A stretch of 64,000 nt of DNA from assembly GCF_039822205.1 (NCBI RefSeq), contig NZ_JBAGBW010000003.1, positions 1 through 64,000 on the forward strand, read 5' to 3'. This stretch comes from Thermodesulfobium sp. 4217-1 (lineage in GTDB: Bacteria > Thermodesulfobiota > Thermodesulfobiia > Thermodesulfobiales > Thermodesulfobiaceae). Below the pieces are notes generated by a model, which worked only from the letters and a program-made list of their open reading frames with translations, was not told where the DNA came from and ran no database searches. The first letter of the stretch is position 1, and each line of letters starts with the position of its first letter. The translations under genes were made by a program, and so were the position numbers. Below, piece by piece: positions 17,206 through 25,169 of this stretch.

Positions 17206-18792
17206 ATGAATGAAAAAATATTGGTGGCTGATGAAGTTTCTCAACTCGGTATAAGAAGGTTAGAATCCGCTGGCTTTCAGGTGGATATAAAAACTGGGCT
17301 TACAGAAGATGAACTTTCAGAAATTATTGTTGATTATAATGCTATTATTATTAGATCCTCGACGAGGATTACGGAAAAGGTTCTATCTAATGCAAAAAAT
17401 CTTAAGATTATAGGTAGAGCTGGTGTAGGTGTTGACAACATAAACGTCGAGGCTGCTACAAAGTATGGTGTTGTGGTTGTAAATTCTCCTGAGGGAAACA
17501 TTATTTCAGCTGCCGAACATACATTCGGGTTACTCATATCTCTTCTTCGAAATATTCCTCAATCTGACAGATCTATTAGAAACCTTGAATGGAAAAGAAA
17601 TAAATTTACGGGGCATGAACTGTATAGGAAAACGATAGGCATTATTGGCCTTGGTAAGGTTGGAAGTAACGTAGCAAAATACTCTAAGGCTTTTGGAATG
17701 AAAGTTATTGGATTCGACCCTTATATATCTTTCGATAGGGCAAAAGAAATGGGCATTTCTCTAATGTCTCTTGATGATGTTTTTAAAGAAGCAGATGTAA
17801 TAACTGTTCATGTGCCAAAAACAAAAGAGACCTATCACTTGGTCAATAAAGAAAGAATTAGTTTAATGAAAAAAGGCTCATATATAGTAAATGCTGCTCG
17901 AGGCGGCGTAGTGGATGAAGCTGCTGTGGCTGATGCTTTGAAATCTGGATACTTAGCTGGTGTTGCTTCTGATGTGTTTGAGGTAGAACCTGTTACAAAT
18001 GACAATCCTTATATTTCAATTGAAAATACAGTTCTGACTTCTCACATTGGCGCAGCTACAACGGAAGCCCAGGTTAACGTTATTCTTGACGTGGTAGAAC
18101 AGGTAATCACTTTTTTTGAGGGAAGAGTTCCTCACGGAGCTGTTAATTTGCCTGCTTTTAGGGGAGTTTCTGACGATCTTTTACCGTGGATTGACCTTGC
18201 CGAAAGACTTGGAAAATTTATTAAAGATATGGTCTCACAAAGAGTCAATAAGATCGAAATCATATACTACGGCGATATTGCAAAGAAAAATATTAATCCT
18301 GTTTCAGTGAGCGTTCTTAAAGGATACTTAAGAAAAATAAAGGGCGATTATGTAAGTTTTGTTAATGCGCTGCCATTGGCAAATGACCTTGGCATTAAAT
18401 ATACCGAATCTAAAGAGTCAGAGGATGTTGATTTTAAGAGTGTAATAACTGTTAAAGTTATAACCGATAGCGGTGTAAGATCTGTTTCAGGGACAATATT
18501 GTCTGATCAGAAACCAAGAATAATCGGCATTGACGATTACCGTGTTGATACCTTTCCAGAAGGTTACCTTTTGATATCAAGACACAAGGATAAGCCTGGA
18601 ATTATAGGAAGATTTGGAACTGTTTTGGGAGAAAACAAGATTAATATAGCTGGCATGCAGCTTGGAAGAAATTCCAAAAGCGGTCTTGCAGTTATGATTC
18701 TTAGCGTAGATTCTGATGTTCATGATGGCGTGTTAGAGAAATTAATAAGCGGAGGAGATATAGAAGAGCTCAGGTTAATTTATCTTTCATGA
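17206..18792 (+). CDS. serA: D-3-phosphoglycerate dehydrogenase
   Basis: Oxidises 3-phosphoglycerate to 3-phosphohydroxypyruvate, the first step of serine synthesis. The 528-residue long form has the NAD site IGIIGLGKVGSNVAK, catalytic Arg in NAARGGVVDE (about 230), Glu in EVEPVTND, His in TSHIGAATTEAQ (about 280), an ASB domain and a C-terminal ACT domain (about 455-528), so serine feedback is likely. Starts right after the aminotransferase stop and overlaps the next gene by ATGA. Confidence 0.96.
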   Translation: MNEKILVADEVSQLGIRRLESAGFQVDIKTGLTEDELSEIIVDYNAIIIRSSTRITEKVLSNAKNLKIIGRAGVGVDNINVEAATKYGVVVVNSPEGNIISAAEHTFGLLISLLRNIPQSDRSIRNLEWKRNKFTGHELYRKTIGIIGLGKVGSNVAKYSKAFGMKVIGFDPYISFDRAKEMGISLMSLDDVFKEADVITVHVPKTKETYHLVNKERISLMKKGSYIVNAARGGVVDEAAVADALKSGYLAGVASDVFEVEPVTNDNPYISIENTVLTSHIGAATTEAQVNVILDVVEQVITFFEGRVPHGAVNLPAFRGVSDDLLPWIDLAERLGKFIKDMVSQRVNKIEIIYYGDIAKKNINPVSVSVLKGYLRKIKGDYVSFVNALPLANDLGIKYTESKESEDVDFKSVITVKVITDSGVRSVSGTILSDQKPRIIGIDDYRVDTFPEGYLLISRHKDKPGIIGRFGTVLGENKINIAGMQLGRNSKSGLAVMILSVDSDVHDGVLEKLISGGDIEELRLIYLS

Positions 18793-19418
18793 AAATATAT
18801 TTAATAAGGCATGGCGAAACCGATTGGAATAAAGAAAGCAGATATCAAGGCGTAAAAGATATAGAGCTTTCTGCAAAAGGTATTGAGCAAGTAAGAAAGC
18901 TTGGAAAATATTTTTCTAGCATACCTCTTGATATCCTGGTTTCCTCTCCTCTTAGCAGAACAAAAGAAACTGCAAACTCGATTCTTGATTTCTATCCAAA
19001 AAAACTACAAGTCTTTTATGACGATAGATTTTTAGAAATATCACATGGACTATGGGAAGGAAAACTGGTATCTGAGGTAAAAAGGGAATTTAAAGAAATT
19101 TATAATTTCTGGAAAGTAAGTCCGTATGAAGCAAAGATGCCAGAAGGAGAAGGTTTGCACGATGTGTCTCTAAGAGCTACTAGTGCATTTAAAGAATGGG
19201 TTGACAACAATCGCGGTAATGATATTGCTTTTGTTACTCACGACGTCGTAATAAGGGTTATTTTGATGGACATATTTTCCCTTCCATATAGTTTTTTTTG
19301 GAAATTCAAGCTTGCAAATGCTGGGATAAATGTTCTGGAATTTGATGAAGAATTTAAACTCTTGTCAATAAACCTTATATGCCACCTGGAAGAATTTAGT
19401 GCAGAGGGCGTGATTTAG
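18789..19418 (+). CDS. Histidine phosphatase family protein, probable phosphoserine phosphatase
   Basis: Member of the phosphoglycerate mutase-like superfamily: IRHGETDWN gives the phospho-accepting histidine (His8), SSPLSRTKET the second arginine site and VTHDVV the second histidine. 209 residues, close to the metal-independent phosphoserine phosphatase of Hydrogenobacter thermophilus. Coupling to serA by ATGA supports the last step of serine synthesis. Alpha-ribazole phosphatase or a general sugar phosphatase are alternatives from sequence alone. Confidence 0.85.
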   Translation: MKIYLIRHGETDWNKESRYQGVKDIELSAKGIEQVRKLGKYFSSIPLDILVSSPLSRTKETANSILDFYPKKLQVFYDDRFLEISHGLWEGKLVSEVKREFKEIYNFWKVSPYEAKMPEGEGLHDVSLRATSAFKEWVDNNRGNDIAFVTHDVVIRVILMDIFSLPYSFFWKFKLANAGINVLEFDEEFKLLSINLICHLEEFSAEGVI

Positions 19419-20099
19419 TTAAGGCTTCAGAGGACTTCACTACTACTGGGTGAAGATTGCGTTAATAGAATTAGAAACTCAAGAGTAGTAATATGTGGTC
19501 TTGGAGGGGTTGGAGGTTTTGCACTTGAGGCGCTTGCAAGATTGGGTGTTGAAAATTTTTTTCTTATTGACGATGATAAATTTGAATTATCCAATCTTAA
19601 CAGGCAAGTGTTGGCCGAATTTGGCAACATTGGACTTCTTAAAGTTGACGTGGCTTTAGAAAGATTGAAATCTATTAGCGGTTCATGTGCTTTAGCGTCT
19701 CGAAAAAAAGCACAAGAAGTTATTTTTGAGATTGAAAACTTTAAACCTGATATAGTTGTTGACGCTATAGATGATTTGGATGCTAAAGCTTTATTGATTA
19801 AACAATTTTACAATAAAGCATATGTAGTTGTTAGTGCTGGAGCAGGAAACAGAATAGATCCTACTCTAGTAACTTATGCAGACCTATCTAAGACTTCTAA
19901 TTGCTCTCTTGCTAGAGCTCTAAGGAAAAGACTTAAAAGTTTCGATATAGTTTCGGGAGTTGACGTCGTGTTTTCTAAAGAAGTTCCAAAAAAAGAATTT
20001 AATAATACACAAAGTATCGGAAGTGCAGTATTTGTACCTATGGCCTTTGGTAGCATTATTTCTTATTTGTGCTGTAAGTATATTTGTAATAAATTATAG
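19419..20099 (+). CDS. ThiF/TcdA-like tRNA threonylcarbamoyladenosine dehydratase, start unclear
   Basis: E1-like enzyme of the ThiF fold; family members such as TcdA use ATP to cyclise t6A37 in tRNA. The nucleotide site is ICGLGGVGGFALEALA, followed by DDDKFELSNLNRQ and AIDDLDAKALLI. Family-like sequence (RLQRTSLLLGED) begins right after the TAG of the preceding gene, in the same frame, yet no ATG, GTG or TTG occurs before TTG 19542, which lies beyond the nucleotide site. CTG 19446 (11 bases after AGAGGA) or ATT 19470 are possible starts. The range marks the open, homologous frame. Confidence 0.78.
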   Translation, partial: LRLQRTSLLLGEDCVNRIRNSRVVICGLGGVGGFALEALARLGVENFFLIDDDKFELSNLNRQVLAEFGNIGLLKVDVALERLKSISGSCALASRKKAQEVIFEIENFKPDIVVDAIDDLDAKALLIKQFYNKAYVVVSAGAGNRIDPTLVTYADLSKTSNCSLARALRKRLKSFDIVSGVDVVFSKEVPKKEFNNTQSIGSAVFVPMAFGSIISYLCCKYICNKL

Positions 20100-20123
20100 T
20101 TTTTTAATTATTTTTTTGTATTG

Positions 20124-20135
20124 TGATATAATCAC
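20124..20135 (+). promoter_or_regulatory. Extended -10 promoter of speD with palindrome
   Basis: TGATATAATC gives an extended -10 element (TG, one base, TATAAT at 20127-20132) ahead of speD; the -35 region is weak. The -10 is inside the perfect inverted repeat GTGATATAATCAC (20123-20135), which could be an operator. Confidence 0.5.
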
Positions 20136-20165
20136 TTTTTGTGATCTGAAATAGGAGGTAGAGAA

Positions 20166-20570
20166 TTGGAATCAATTGGAATGCATTACATTGTTGAGGC
20201 TTCAGGATGTGATCCTGATATTATTGGCGATCCTGTAAGAGCAAGAGAGATTTTTTTGGCTGCTGCAAAGGTAGCAAATATGGACGTAAAGGCAGTTCAT
20301 TTTTACAAATTTTTTCCATCTGGCACTAGTGGCGTTGTAGTAGTATCTGAATCGCATATTTCTGTCCACACTTGGCCTGAAAATGGATATGCTGCATTAG
20401 ATGTCTATACGTGCGGAGAGAAGGCACAGCCCGAGAAGGCAGTAGAGTTTATATTGCAAGCATTTAGGGTCAAGCACGCTCACATTACCGAGGTTCAAAG
20501 AGGCGTGAAAGATGAAGACACCTATACGCATACCACGATGACTTGGGAGGAAGATTATTCGGAGGATTAG
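20166..20570 (+). CDS. speD: S-adenosylmethionine decarboxylase proenzyme
   Basis: Makes decarboxylated SAM, the aminopropyl donor for spermidine. The prokaryotic class 1B signature SESHISVHTWPE is present; self-cleavage is expected between Glu62 and Ser63, which becomes the pyruvoyl group. Catalytic His and Cys lie downstream (HTWPE, YTCGE). 134 residues. TTG 20166 follows TAGGAGGTA by five bases. No speE or other polyamine gene is nearby. Confidence 0.95.
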   Translation: MESIGMHYIVEASGCDPDIIGDPVRAREIFLAAAKVANMDVKAVHFYKFFPSGTSGVVVVSESHISVHTWPENGYAALDVYTCGEKAQPEKAVEFILQAFRVKHAHITEVQRGVKDEDTYTHTTMTWEEDYSED

Positions 20571-20599
20571 TTTCACTAATTTAATGATTGTTCCCTCTC

Positions 20600-20629
20600 A
20601 AAGCAAAAGGTTATTTATTTTTTTGCTTT
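20600..20629. terminator. Possible bidirectional terminator between convergent genes
   Basis: AAAGCAAAA at 20600-20608 can pair with TTTTGCTTT at 20621-20629 across a 12-base loop. It lies just after speD and reaches the final codon of the minus-strand gene. The stem is AT-rich and weak. Confidence 0.4.
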
Positions 20630-22181
20630 ATTGGGTCTTTGTTGAGAGATCAAACATAAGGTATTTTTTCGCCAATAAAGTGCTCAGCTCGTTTAGATCT
20701 TCTACGTTTCCTATTTTCTCATAGGTAACACCTTTAGATATGTTCCATGGTTTATATTCTGACAATTGCCTTCTGTAAATATCCAAATCAGCGTCGCTTG
20801 AAGTATTTCTCTTCAGGGCTCTTTTCTTCAGCCTCTCTGCAATAATTTCAAAGTCAGCCTCTCTTTCAATTAAAACCATATCCGTTTCTAATTTTTTTGC
20901 TAAGTCTACGATCATGTTTCTATATACATCCGAGTTAAAAGTAGCGTCCAAGATTACAGATCTATTTGATTGTATTTCTCTCTCTGTTTGCTCAAGCATT
21001 CTACTGTAAACATTTTTAGTAAAATCAGGAGAATAAATTCCTGCGTTGTAATCAGCTTTTGCACTTTCATGTTTTGGAACTCCTGCTAATTCTTTTCTTA
21101 TCTCATCTGACGACAGCCTTTTTATATCTGTCTGGGAACTCAACCTCTTTGCAAGAGCACTCTTTCCTGTTCCTGAGAGACCGGAAATAACAAATATGGT
21201 AGGCAGTGAATTGTTAAAGTATTTTGCAGATAGTCTAAAATATCTTTTTATCGCGTTTTCCAGGTCTTTATTTTTCTGATCGTTTATAAATGAAAAATAC
21301 AGTACCTTACCTCTTACGTAAGCAAGGTAGGATTTAAAAAAGTCTAAGTATGGCAATATGTTCTTTTTACTTAGTTGCTGATAAGTATTTACATAGATAG
21401 CAGAAAGATCGCTTTTGTTGCTGAAATCTAAGTCCATTGAAAGAAATGACACCTCAGACGAGATATCTTGAATTCTAAATCTTTCATTAAATTCTATACA
21501 ATCAAATATGTATATGTCATCTGGCATAATTGATATATTTTTTGAGTGTAGGTCTCCGTGTCCATCTACAAATAGGCCGTTTTTCATTCTATCTTCAAAG
21601 TCAGATTTGTGTGAGTTAAAAAAGTTTAGAGAATTATCCATTATCAAGTTGTAATTTTTTTTTGAAATTAGCCAACCAACAATATTTTCAGTCTGGCTGA
21701 AATTTTCTTCTAAATTATATTTTATTGAGTCAACAAATTGGGTGTCTTTAATTTTATTTGCTGCGTCATGAAATTGTACAACCTTTTGTGCGATCCTGTT
21801 TATGTCATCTTCAAACACCTTGTTCTGAATTAATAAATTCGACATTAGAGAGTCTTGAGGCAGTTCAACCATCTTTATACAATATTCCACTATATTTTCA
21901 GATGAATTTAAAACATATGAACTATTTATTAAGCTAATGGGCATAACGCCTAAGTATAAACTTGGGTTTATTCTTGAATTTAATTTTATTTCTTGTTCAC
22001 AAAAATTTTTTCTTTTTTCAAGAGTGGAAAAATCCAAGAAACCAAAGTTAACTGACTTTTTTATTTTGTAAGCATATTTTCCAGTCAAAAAAACACAAGA
22101 TATATGTGTTTCAATAAACTTTATTTCGGCTTCATGCGGATAGAATGAAGGGTTAAGCATTGCATTTACTAAATTTGGCAT
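20628..22181 (-). CDS. Aminoglycoside phosphotransferase-like / P-loop kinase fusion protein
   Basis: A 517-residue two-domain protein. The N-terminal half (about 1-320) is an APH/choline-kinase-like fold with LFVDGHGDLHSKNI as its catalytic loop and IYIFDCIEF as its metal loop. The C-terminal half has a Walker A motif, GLSGTGKSALAKRL, near residue 335 and resembles small P-loop kinases that phosphorylate metabolites. This fusion (COG2187 plus COG0645 type) is widespread, but its substrate is not known. Start ATG with a good GGAGGAG upstream. Confidence 0.82.
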   Translation of the reverse strand: MPNLVNAMLNPSFYPHEAEIKFIETHISCVFLTGKYAYKIKKSVNFGFLDFSTLEKRKNFCEQEIKLNSRINPSLYLGVMPISLINSSYVLNSSENIVEYCIKMVELPQDSLMSNLLIQNKVFEDDINRIAQKVVQFHDAANKIKDTQFVDSIKYNLEENFSQTENIVGWLISKKNYNLIMDNSLNFFNSHKSDFEDRMKNGLFVDGHGDLHSKNISIMPDDIYIFDCIEFNERFRIQDISSEVSFLSMDLDFSNKSDLSAIYVNTYQQLSKKNILPYLDFFKSYLAYVRGKVLYFSFINDQKNKDLENAIKRYFRLSAKYFNNSLPTIFVISGLSGTGKSALAKRLSSQTDIKRLSSDEIRKELAGVPKHESAKADYNAGIYSPDFTKNVYSRMLEQTEREIQSNRSVILDATFNSDVYRNMIVDLAKKLETDMVLIEREADFEIIAERLKKRALKRNTSSDADLDIYRRQLSEYKPWNISKGVTYEKIGNVEDLNELSTLLAKKYLMFDLSTKTQ

Positions 22182-22355
22182 ATCTCCTCCAAAGGGCTAC
22201 ATTTTATAGTTTATAATAATAATGTAAAAATTAAGCTCCAAAATTTCTTTAATAATAATATTATAAGTTACATATCAAAAATTACAAATTAGAATTAATT
22301 TAGAAAACTTTAAATTAAGAAATAGTTTTTATTCCAGCTTTTAGGAGGTTTTAAC

Positions 22356-23153
22356 ATGTCGTTCAAGGAAGACTTAAAAGAAGTTGCTGCCTTTAGATTT
22401 AAAGATGAAAAATTGACTCCTATACATAATGTCGGTTTTTGTGATATGGACAACTTTTTAGGAGTTGATGAGCAGATTGGCATATTGCTTAAGAATACTG
22501 TCAAATTTGTAAAAAATTTACCTGCCAGTGATGTCCTCCTATGGGGCGAGAGAGGTACTGGGAAGTCGAGCCTGGTAAAAGCTATGCTTGGCAAGTTTTT
22601 TTCAGAAGGTTTAAGGATTATTCAAATCTATAAATCTCAAATAAATGATTTGTCTCACCTTTATGGCTTACTAAGAGGGGAAGACTATCATTTCATACTA
22701 TTTTTCGATGACTTATCCTTTTCTATTGGTGAAGAATCCTGGATGGTCCTAAAAGCGCTTCTTGATGGCGACATTGAAGAGAGACCGTCTAATATATTGA
22801 TATATGCAACATCAAACAGAAGGCACCTTGCAAAAGAAGAAGATGTAAATGAAAGATTTGCAAATGATGCCTATAGAGAGATGATTTCTTTGGTAGAGAG
22901 ATTTGGCATTAGACTTGCATTTTTATCTTTTAGCAAGGAACAATATCTAAATATAGTTAAGAATTATGCAAAGTTAAGAGGATTACAGCTCGATGAAGAT
23001 ATTTTAAATAAAAGTGCCATGGAATGGGTGCAAAGAGGAGGGAGCTTTACAGGCAGATCTGCTTTTCAATTTGTAGAATATCTATATGGTGAAGAGATGT
23101 TGAAAGAATTTGATTTTAGGTATATAATCAAAGATAAATATATAAATAGTTAG
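22356..23153 (+). CDS. DUF815-family AAA ATPase
   Basis: A 265-residue ATPase with Walker A GERGTGKSS near residue 64, Walker B ILFFDDLSF near 116, and a sensor-like YATSNRRH. These features and the order of segments fit the DUF815 family of single-domain AAA proteins; the cellular role is not established. TTAGGAGG precedes ATG 22356. The gap upstream (22182-22355) is AT-rich and must hold promoters for this gene and the divergent kinase-like gene, but none is clear. Confidence 0.85.
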   Translation: MSFKEDLKEVAAFRFKDEKLTPIHNVGFCDMDNFLGVDEQIGILLKNTVKFVKNLPASDVLLWGERGTGKSSLVKAMLGKFFSEGLRIIQIYKSQINDLSHLYGLLRGEDYHFILFFDDLSFSIGEESWMVLKALLDGDIEERPSNILIYATSNRRHLAKEEDVNERFANDAYREMISLVERFGIRLAFLSFSKEQYLNIVKNYAKLRGLQLDEDILNKSAMEWVQRGGSFTGRSAFQFVEYLYGEEMLKEFDFRYIIKDKYINS

Positions 23154-23163
23154 GGGTGTTTAA

Positions 23164-23364
23164 ATGCCGATATTTGAGTATTTTTGTAAAGATTGTGGTG
23201 CAGACTTTGACATATATCTGCCTGCCTCTTCTGATGGCAGAAAGGTAGCGTGTCCGAGTTGTAATTCAGAAAATGTTAGAAAGGTTTATCATGTCAACCA
23301 CTGTTCTTCTTCTGATAGTTCAGGAGATGATTCTGACTCTGGAAGTTGTTTTAGCGGTGGCTGA
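23164..23364 (+). CDS. FmdB-family zinc ribbon protein
   Basis: A 66-residue protein starting MPIFEYFCKDCGADFDIYLP, with CKDC and CPSC pairs forming a zinc ribbon and a Ser/Asp/Gly-rich tail. This matches the FmdB putative regulatory family, whose function is unclear. It lies ten bases after the DUF815 gene, probably the same transcript, and is followed by a strong terminator. Confidence 0.88.
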   Translation: MPIFEYFCKDCGADFDIYLPASSDGRKVACPSCNSENVRKVYHVNHCSSSDSSGDDSDSGSCFSGG

Positions 23365-23393
23365 GGGTTTTAATTAAAGCTCAGTTTGAGCTT

Positions 23394-23421
23394 AAAAAGC
23401 CTGCGAAAGCAGGCTTTTTTT
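23394..23421 (+). terminator. Strong intrinsic terminator after the FmdB-like gene
   Basis: AAAAAGCCTGC at 23394-23404 pairs perfectly with GCAGGCTTTTT at 23409-23419 around a GAAA tetraloop, followed by more T. The A run on the 5' side could let it work on the other strand too. Confidence 0.9.
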
Positions 23422-23475
23422 ATTAAAGGATATATAATAATTTAAAGAGATACTACTTTGAGAGGTGGACACATT

Positions 23476-24528
23476 ATGAAGGATGTTTTCTCTCCATTTA
23501 AGATTAAGAATTTAAATTTTAAAAATCGTTTCATCAGATCTGCAACACATGATTGGCTTGGGAATGATGACGGATCAATTTCTGAGAGGCAGCTATCTTT
23601 GTATAAGGATTTGGCTATAGGCGGAACAGGTCTAATAATGTCAGGGCATTCTTGTGTAGAGTTTCCAAGGGGAAGAGCAGGGATAAAGCAAAATAGAATA
23701 GATGATGACAGGTTTATCGATGGTTATAGAAAGATGTCTGATATGATACACGAAAACGGTTCGCTTTTTGCTGTTCAAATATCTCATGCGGGCGCGCAGA
23801 CAAATAAAGATGCTATAAATAATTTAGAGCCAATAGATCACAACACTATGGATATAGATGACATTAGTGTATTGACAGATGCGTTTACAAAGGCAGCCCT
23901 TAGGGTCAGGCTTTCTGGAGCAGATGCTGTTTGCGTTCATATGGCTCATGGGTACTTTTTGTGTAGAACGCTTTTTTCTGATTCGAATAAGAGAGAGGAC
24001 GAATTTGGCAAAAGCATCGCAAATAGATCAAAAATTGCTCTTAAAATAATTGACTCAGTTAGAACGGCTGTTGGCAAAGATTATCCAATTTTTGTAAAAT
24101 TAAATTCTACTGGTGGAACTGGTGATGGCCATATAGGGATAGAAGAGCTTGTCGGCGTGTCAACGCTTCTCGACGAGCACGGCGTAGATCTAATTGAAAT
24201 CAGCGGTGGCGCTGTCGGCTCAAAGGATAACCCAATTGATAGGCTAAACATCTTGAAAATTGAAGATGAGGGCTATTTCTTAGAAAGAGCAAAAGTTGTA
24301 AGAAAAAATGTCAGCTCTCCTATGAGTATTGTAGGTGGTATAAGGTCGCTATCTTTGATGAATGAGATTATTGGAAGTGGAGTCGCTGACTTTATGTCTT
24401 TAAGCAGGCCATTTATTAGAGAGCCAGATCTGGTCACAAGGCTTAAGAACGGTCAAGAAAAGGTTTCTTGTATATCTTGTAGCAAGTGCAGAAACTTTGA
24501 TGGTATTCGATGTGTTTTCAATAAGTAA
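23476..24528 (+). CDS. NADH:flavin oxidoreductase (Old Yellow Enzyme family)
   Basis: FMN-dependent TIM-barrel reductase. It starts MKDVFSPFKIKNLNFKNR and has FAVQISHAGAQ, HMAHGYFL (substrate-binding pair), FVKLNSTG and SRPFIREPDLV for flavin phosphate binding. 350 residues, so the second NAD-binding domain of 2,4-dienoyl-CoA reductases is absent, yet a cysteine cluster CISCSKC...C stands at the C-terminus. ATG 23476 is chosen over TTG 23458 because GAGAGGTGG lies between them. Substrate unknown. Confidence 0.88.
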   Translation: MKDVFSPFKIKNLNFKNRFIRSATHDWLGNDDGSISERQLSLYKDLAIGGTGLIMSGHSCVEFPRGRAGIKQNRIDDDRFIDGYRKMSDMIHENGSLFAVQISHAGAQTNKDAINNLEPIDHNTMDIDDISVLTDAFTKAALRVRLSGADAVCVHMAHGYFLCRTLFSDSNKREDEFGKSIANRSKIALKIIDSVRTAVGKDYPIFVKLNSTGGTGDGHIGIEELVGVSTLLDEHGVDLIEISGGAVGSKDNPIDRLNILKIEDEGYFLERAKVVRKNVSSPMSIVGGIRSLSLMNEIIGSGVADFMSLSRPFIREPDLVTRLKNGQEKVSCISCSKCRNFDGIRCVFNK

Positions 24529-24531
24529 AAT

Positions 24532-24560
24532 TTGACAGTTTTATATTAATATTATAGAAT
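24532..24560 (+). promoter_or_regulatory. Promoter of rpmG/tRNA-Trp/secE-nusG region
   Basis: TTGACA at 24532-24537, a 17-base spacer and TAGAAT at 24555-24560, 35 bases before the rpmG start. Confidence 0.65.
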
Positions 24561-24594
24561 TAACCGTCTATGAAATGTATATGGAGGTTTTGGT

Positions 24595-24768
24595 ATGGCT
24601 AAGGCCGGTGCAAAAGAAAAAAGATTAAGAATTACTTTGGCGTGTCAAGAGTGTAAGGAAAGAAATTATCACACTCAGAAGAATAGGATCAACGATCCAG
24701 ACCGCCTACAGGTGAAGAAGTATTGCCCGAGGTGTAATAAGAATACTGTTCACAAGGAAACAAAATAG
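24595..24768 (+). CDS. rpmG: 50S ribosomal protein L33 (zinc form)
   Basis: A 57-residue protein translated directly from the DNA: it begins [20 protein letters not shown] and ends [19 protein letters not shown] and CPRC form the zinc site of the C+ form. ATGGAGG upstream of ATG 24595. It lies just before tRNA-Trp and secE, a common arrangement. Confidence 0.95.
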   Translation: MAKAGAKEKRLRITLACQECKERNYHTQKNRINDPDRLQVKKYCPRCNKNTVHKETK

Positions 24769-24788
24769 TATTATAATGCTTTTGTTTT

Positions 24789-24863
24789 AGGCCAGTAGCT
24801 CAATGGCAGAGCATCGGTCTCCAAAACCGGGGGCTGCAGGTTCAAGTCCTGCCTGGCCTGCCA
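24789..24863 (+). tRNA. trnW: tRNA-Trp (anticodon CCA)
   Basis: A full cloverleaf: acceptor AGGCCAG (24789-24795) with CTGGCCT (24853-24859), D stem GCTC/GAGC, anticodon stem TCGGT/ACCGG with loop CTCCAAA, T stem GCAGG/CCTGC with TTCAAGT loop. Discriminator G and encoded CCA. It lies between rpmG and secE. Confidence 0.97.
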
Positions 24864-24941
24864 TTTTTATTGCGTAACCACATCGCCTGTTGTGGGAGCA
24901 AAAAGCTATTTTAATTTTTTAGTACCTCTTGGAGGTGTAAT

Positions 24942-25169
24942 TTGCTGTCTTTTAACGATTTGAAAGAGAGGGTAAGATCTTTTTACTCTGAAATTAAAGT
25001 TGAATCCAGAAAGATATCATGGCCTGATAGAAAGACCGTGCTTTCTGCTACTGGAGTTGTTTTAGCATTTAGTCTAATCATTGCTCTTTTTGTGGGTTCA
25101 CTTGACGCTATCTTTACTGCCATTTTTAATTTCTTAATATCAACATTTGGACATTGGTCAAATTCATGA
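24942..25169 (+). CDS. secE: Preprotein translocase subunit SecE
   Basis: Small SecYEG subunit that clamps SecY. The 75 residues have the amphipathic helix with ESRKISWPDRKTVLSATGVV and one membrane segment (about 37-62). TTG start after TTGGAGGTG. Its stop overlaps the nusG ATG (ATGA). Confidence 0.94.
   Translation: MLSFNDLKERVRSFYSEIKVESRKISWPDRKTVLSATGVVLAFSLIIALFVGSLDAIFTAIFNFLISTFGHWSNS

Noticed and set aside
19410-19418. Frameshift or fusion joining the phosphatase and the ThiF-like gene
   Set aside because: The phosphatase ends at a normal family length and both are separate families; the shared frame is noted as a finding but no fusion is claimed.
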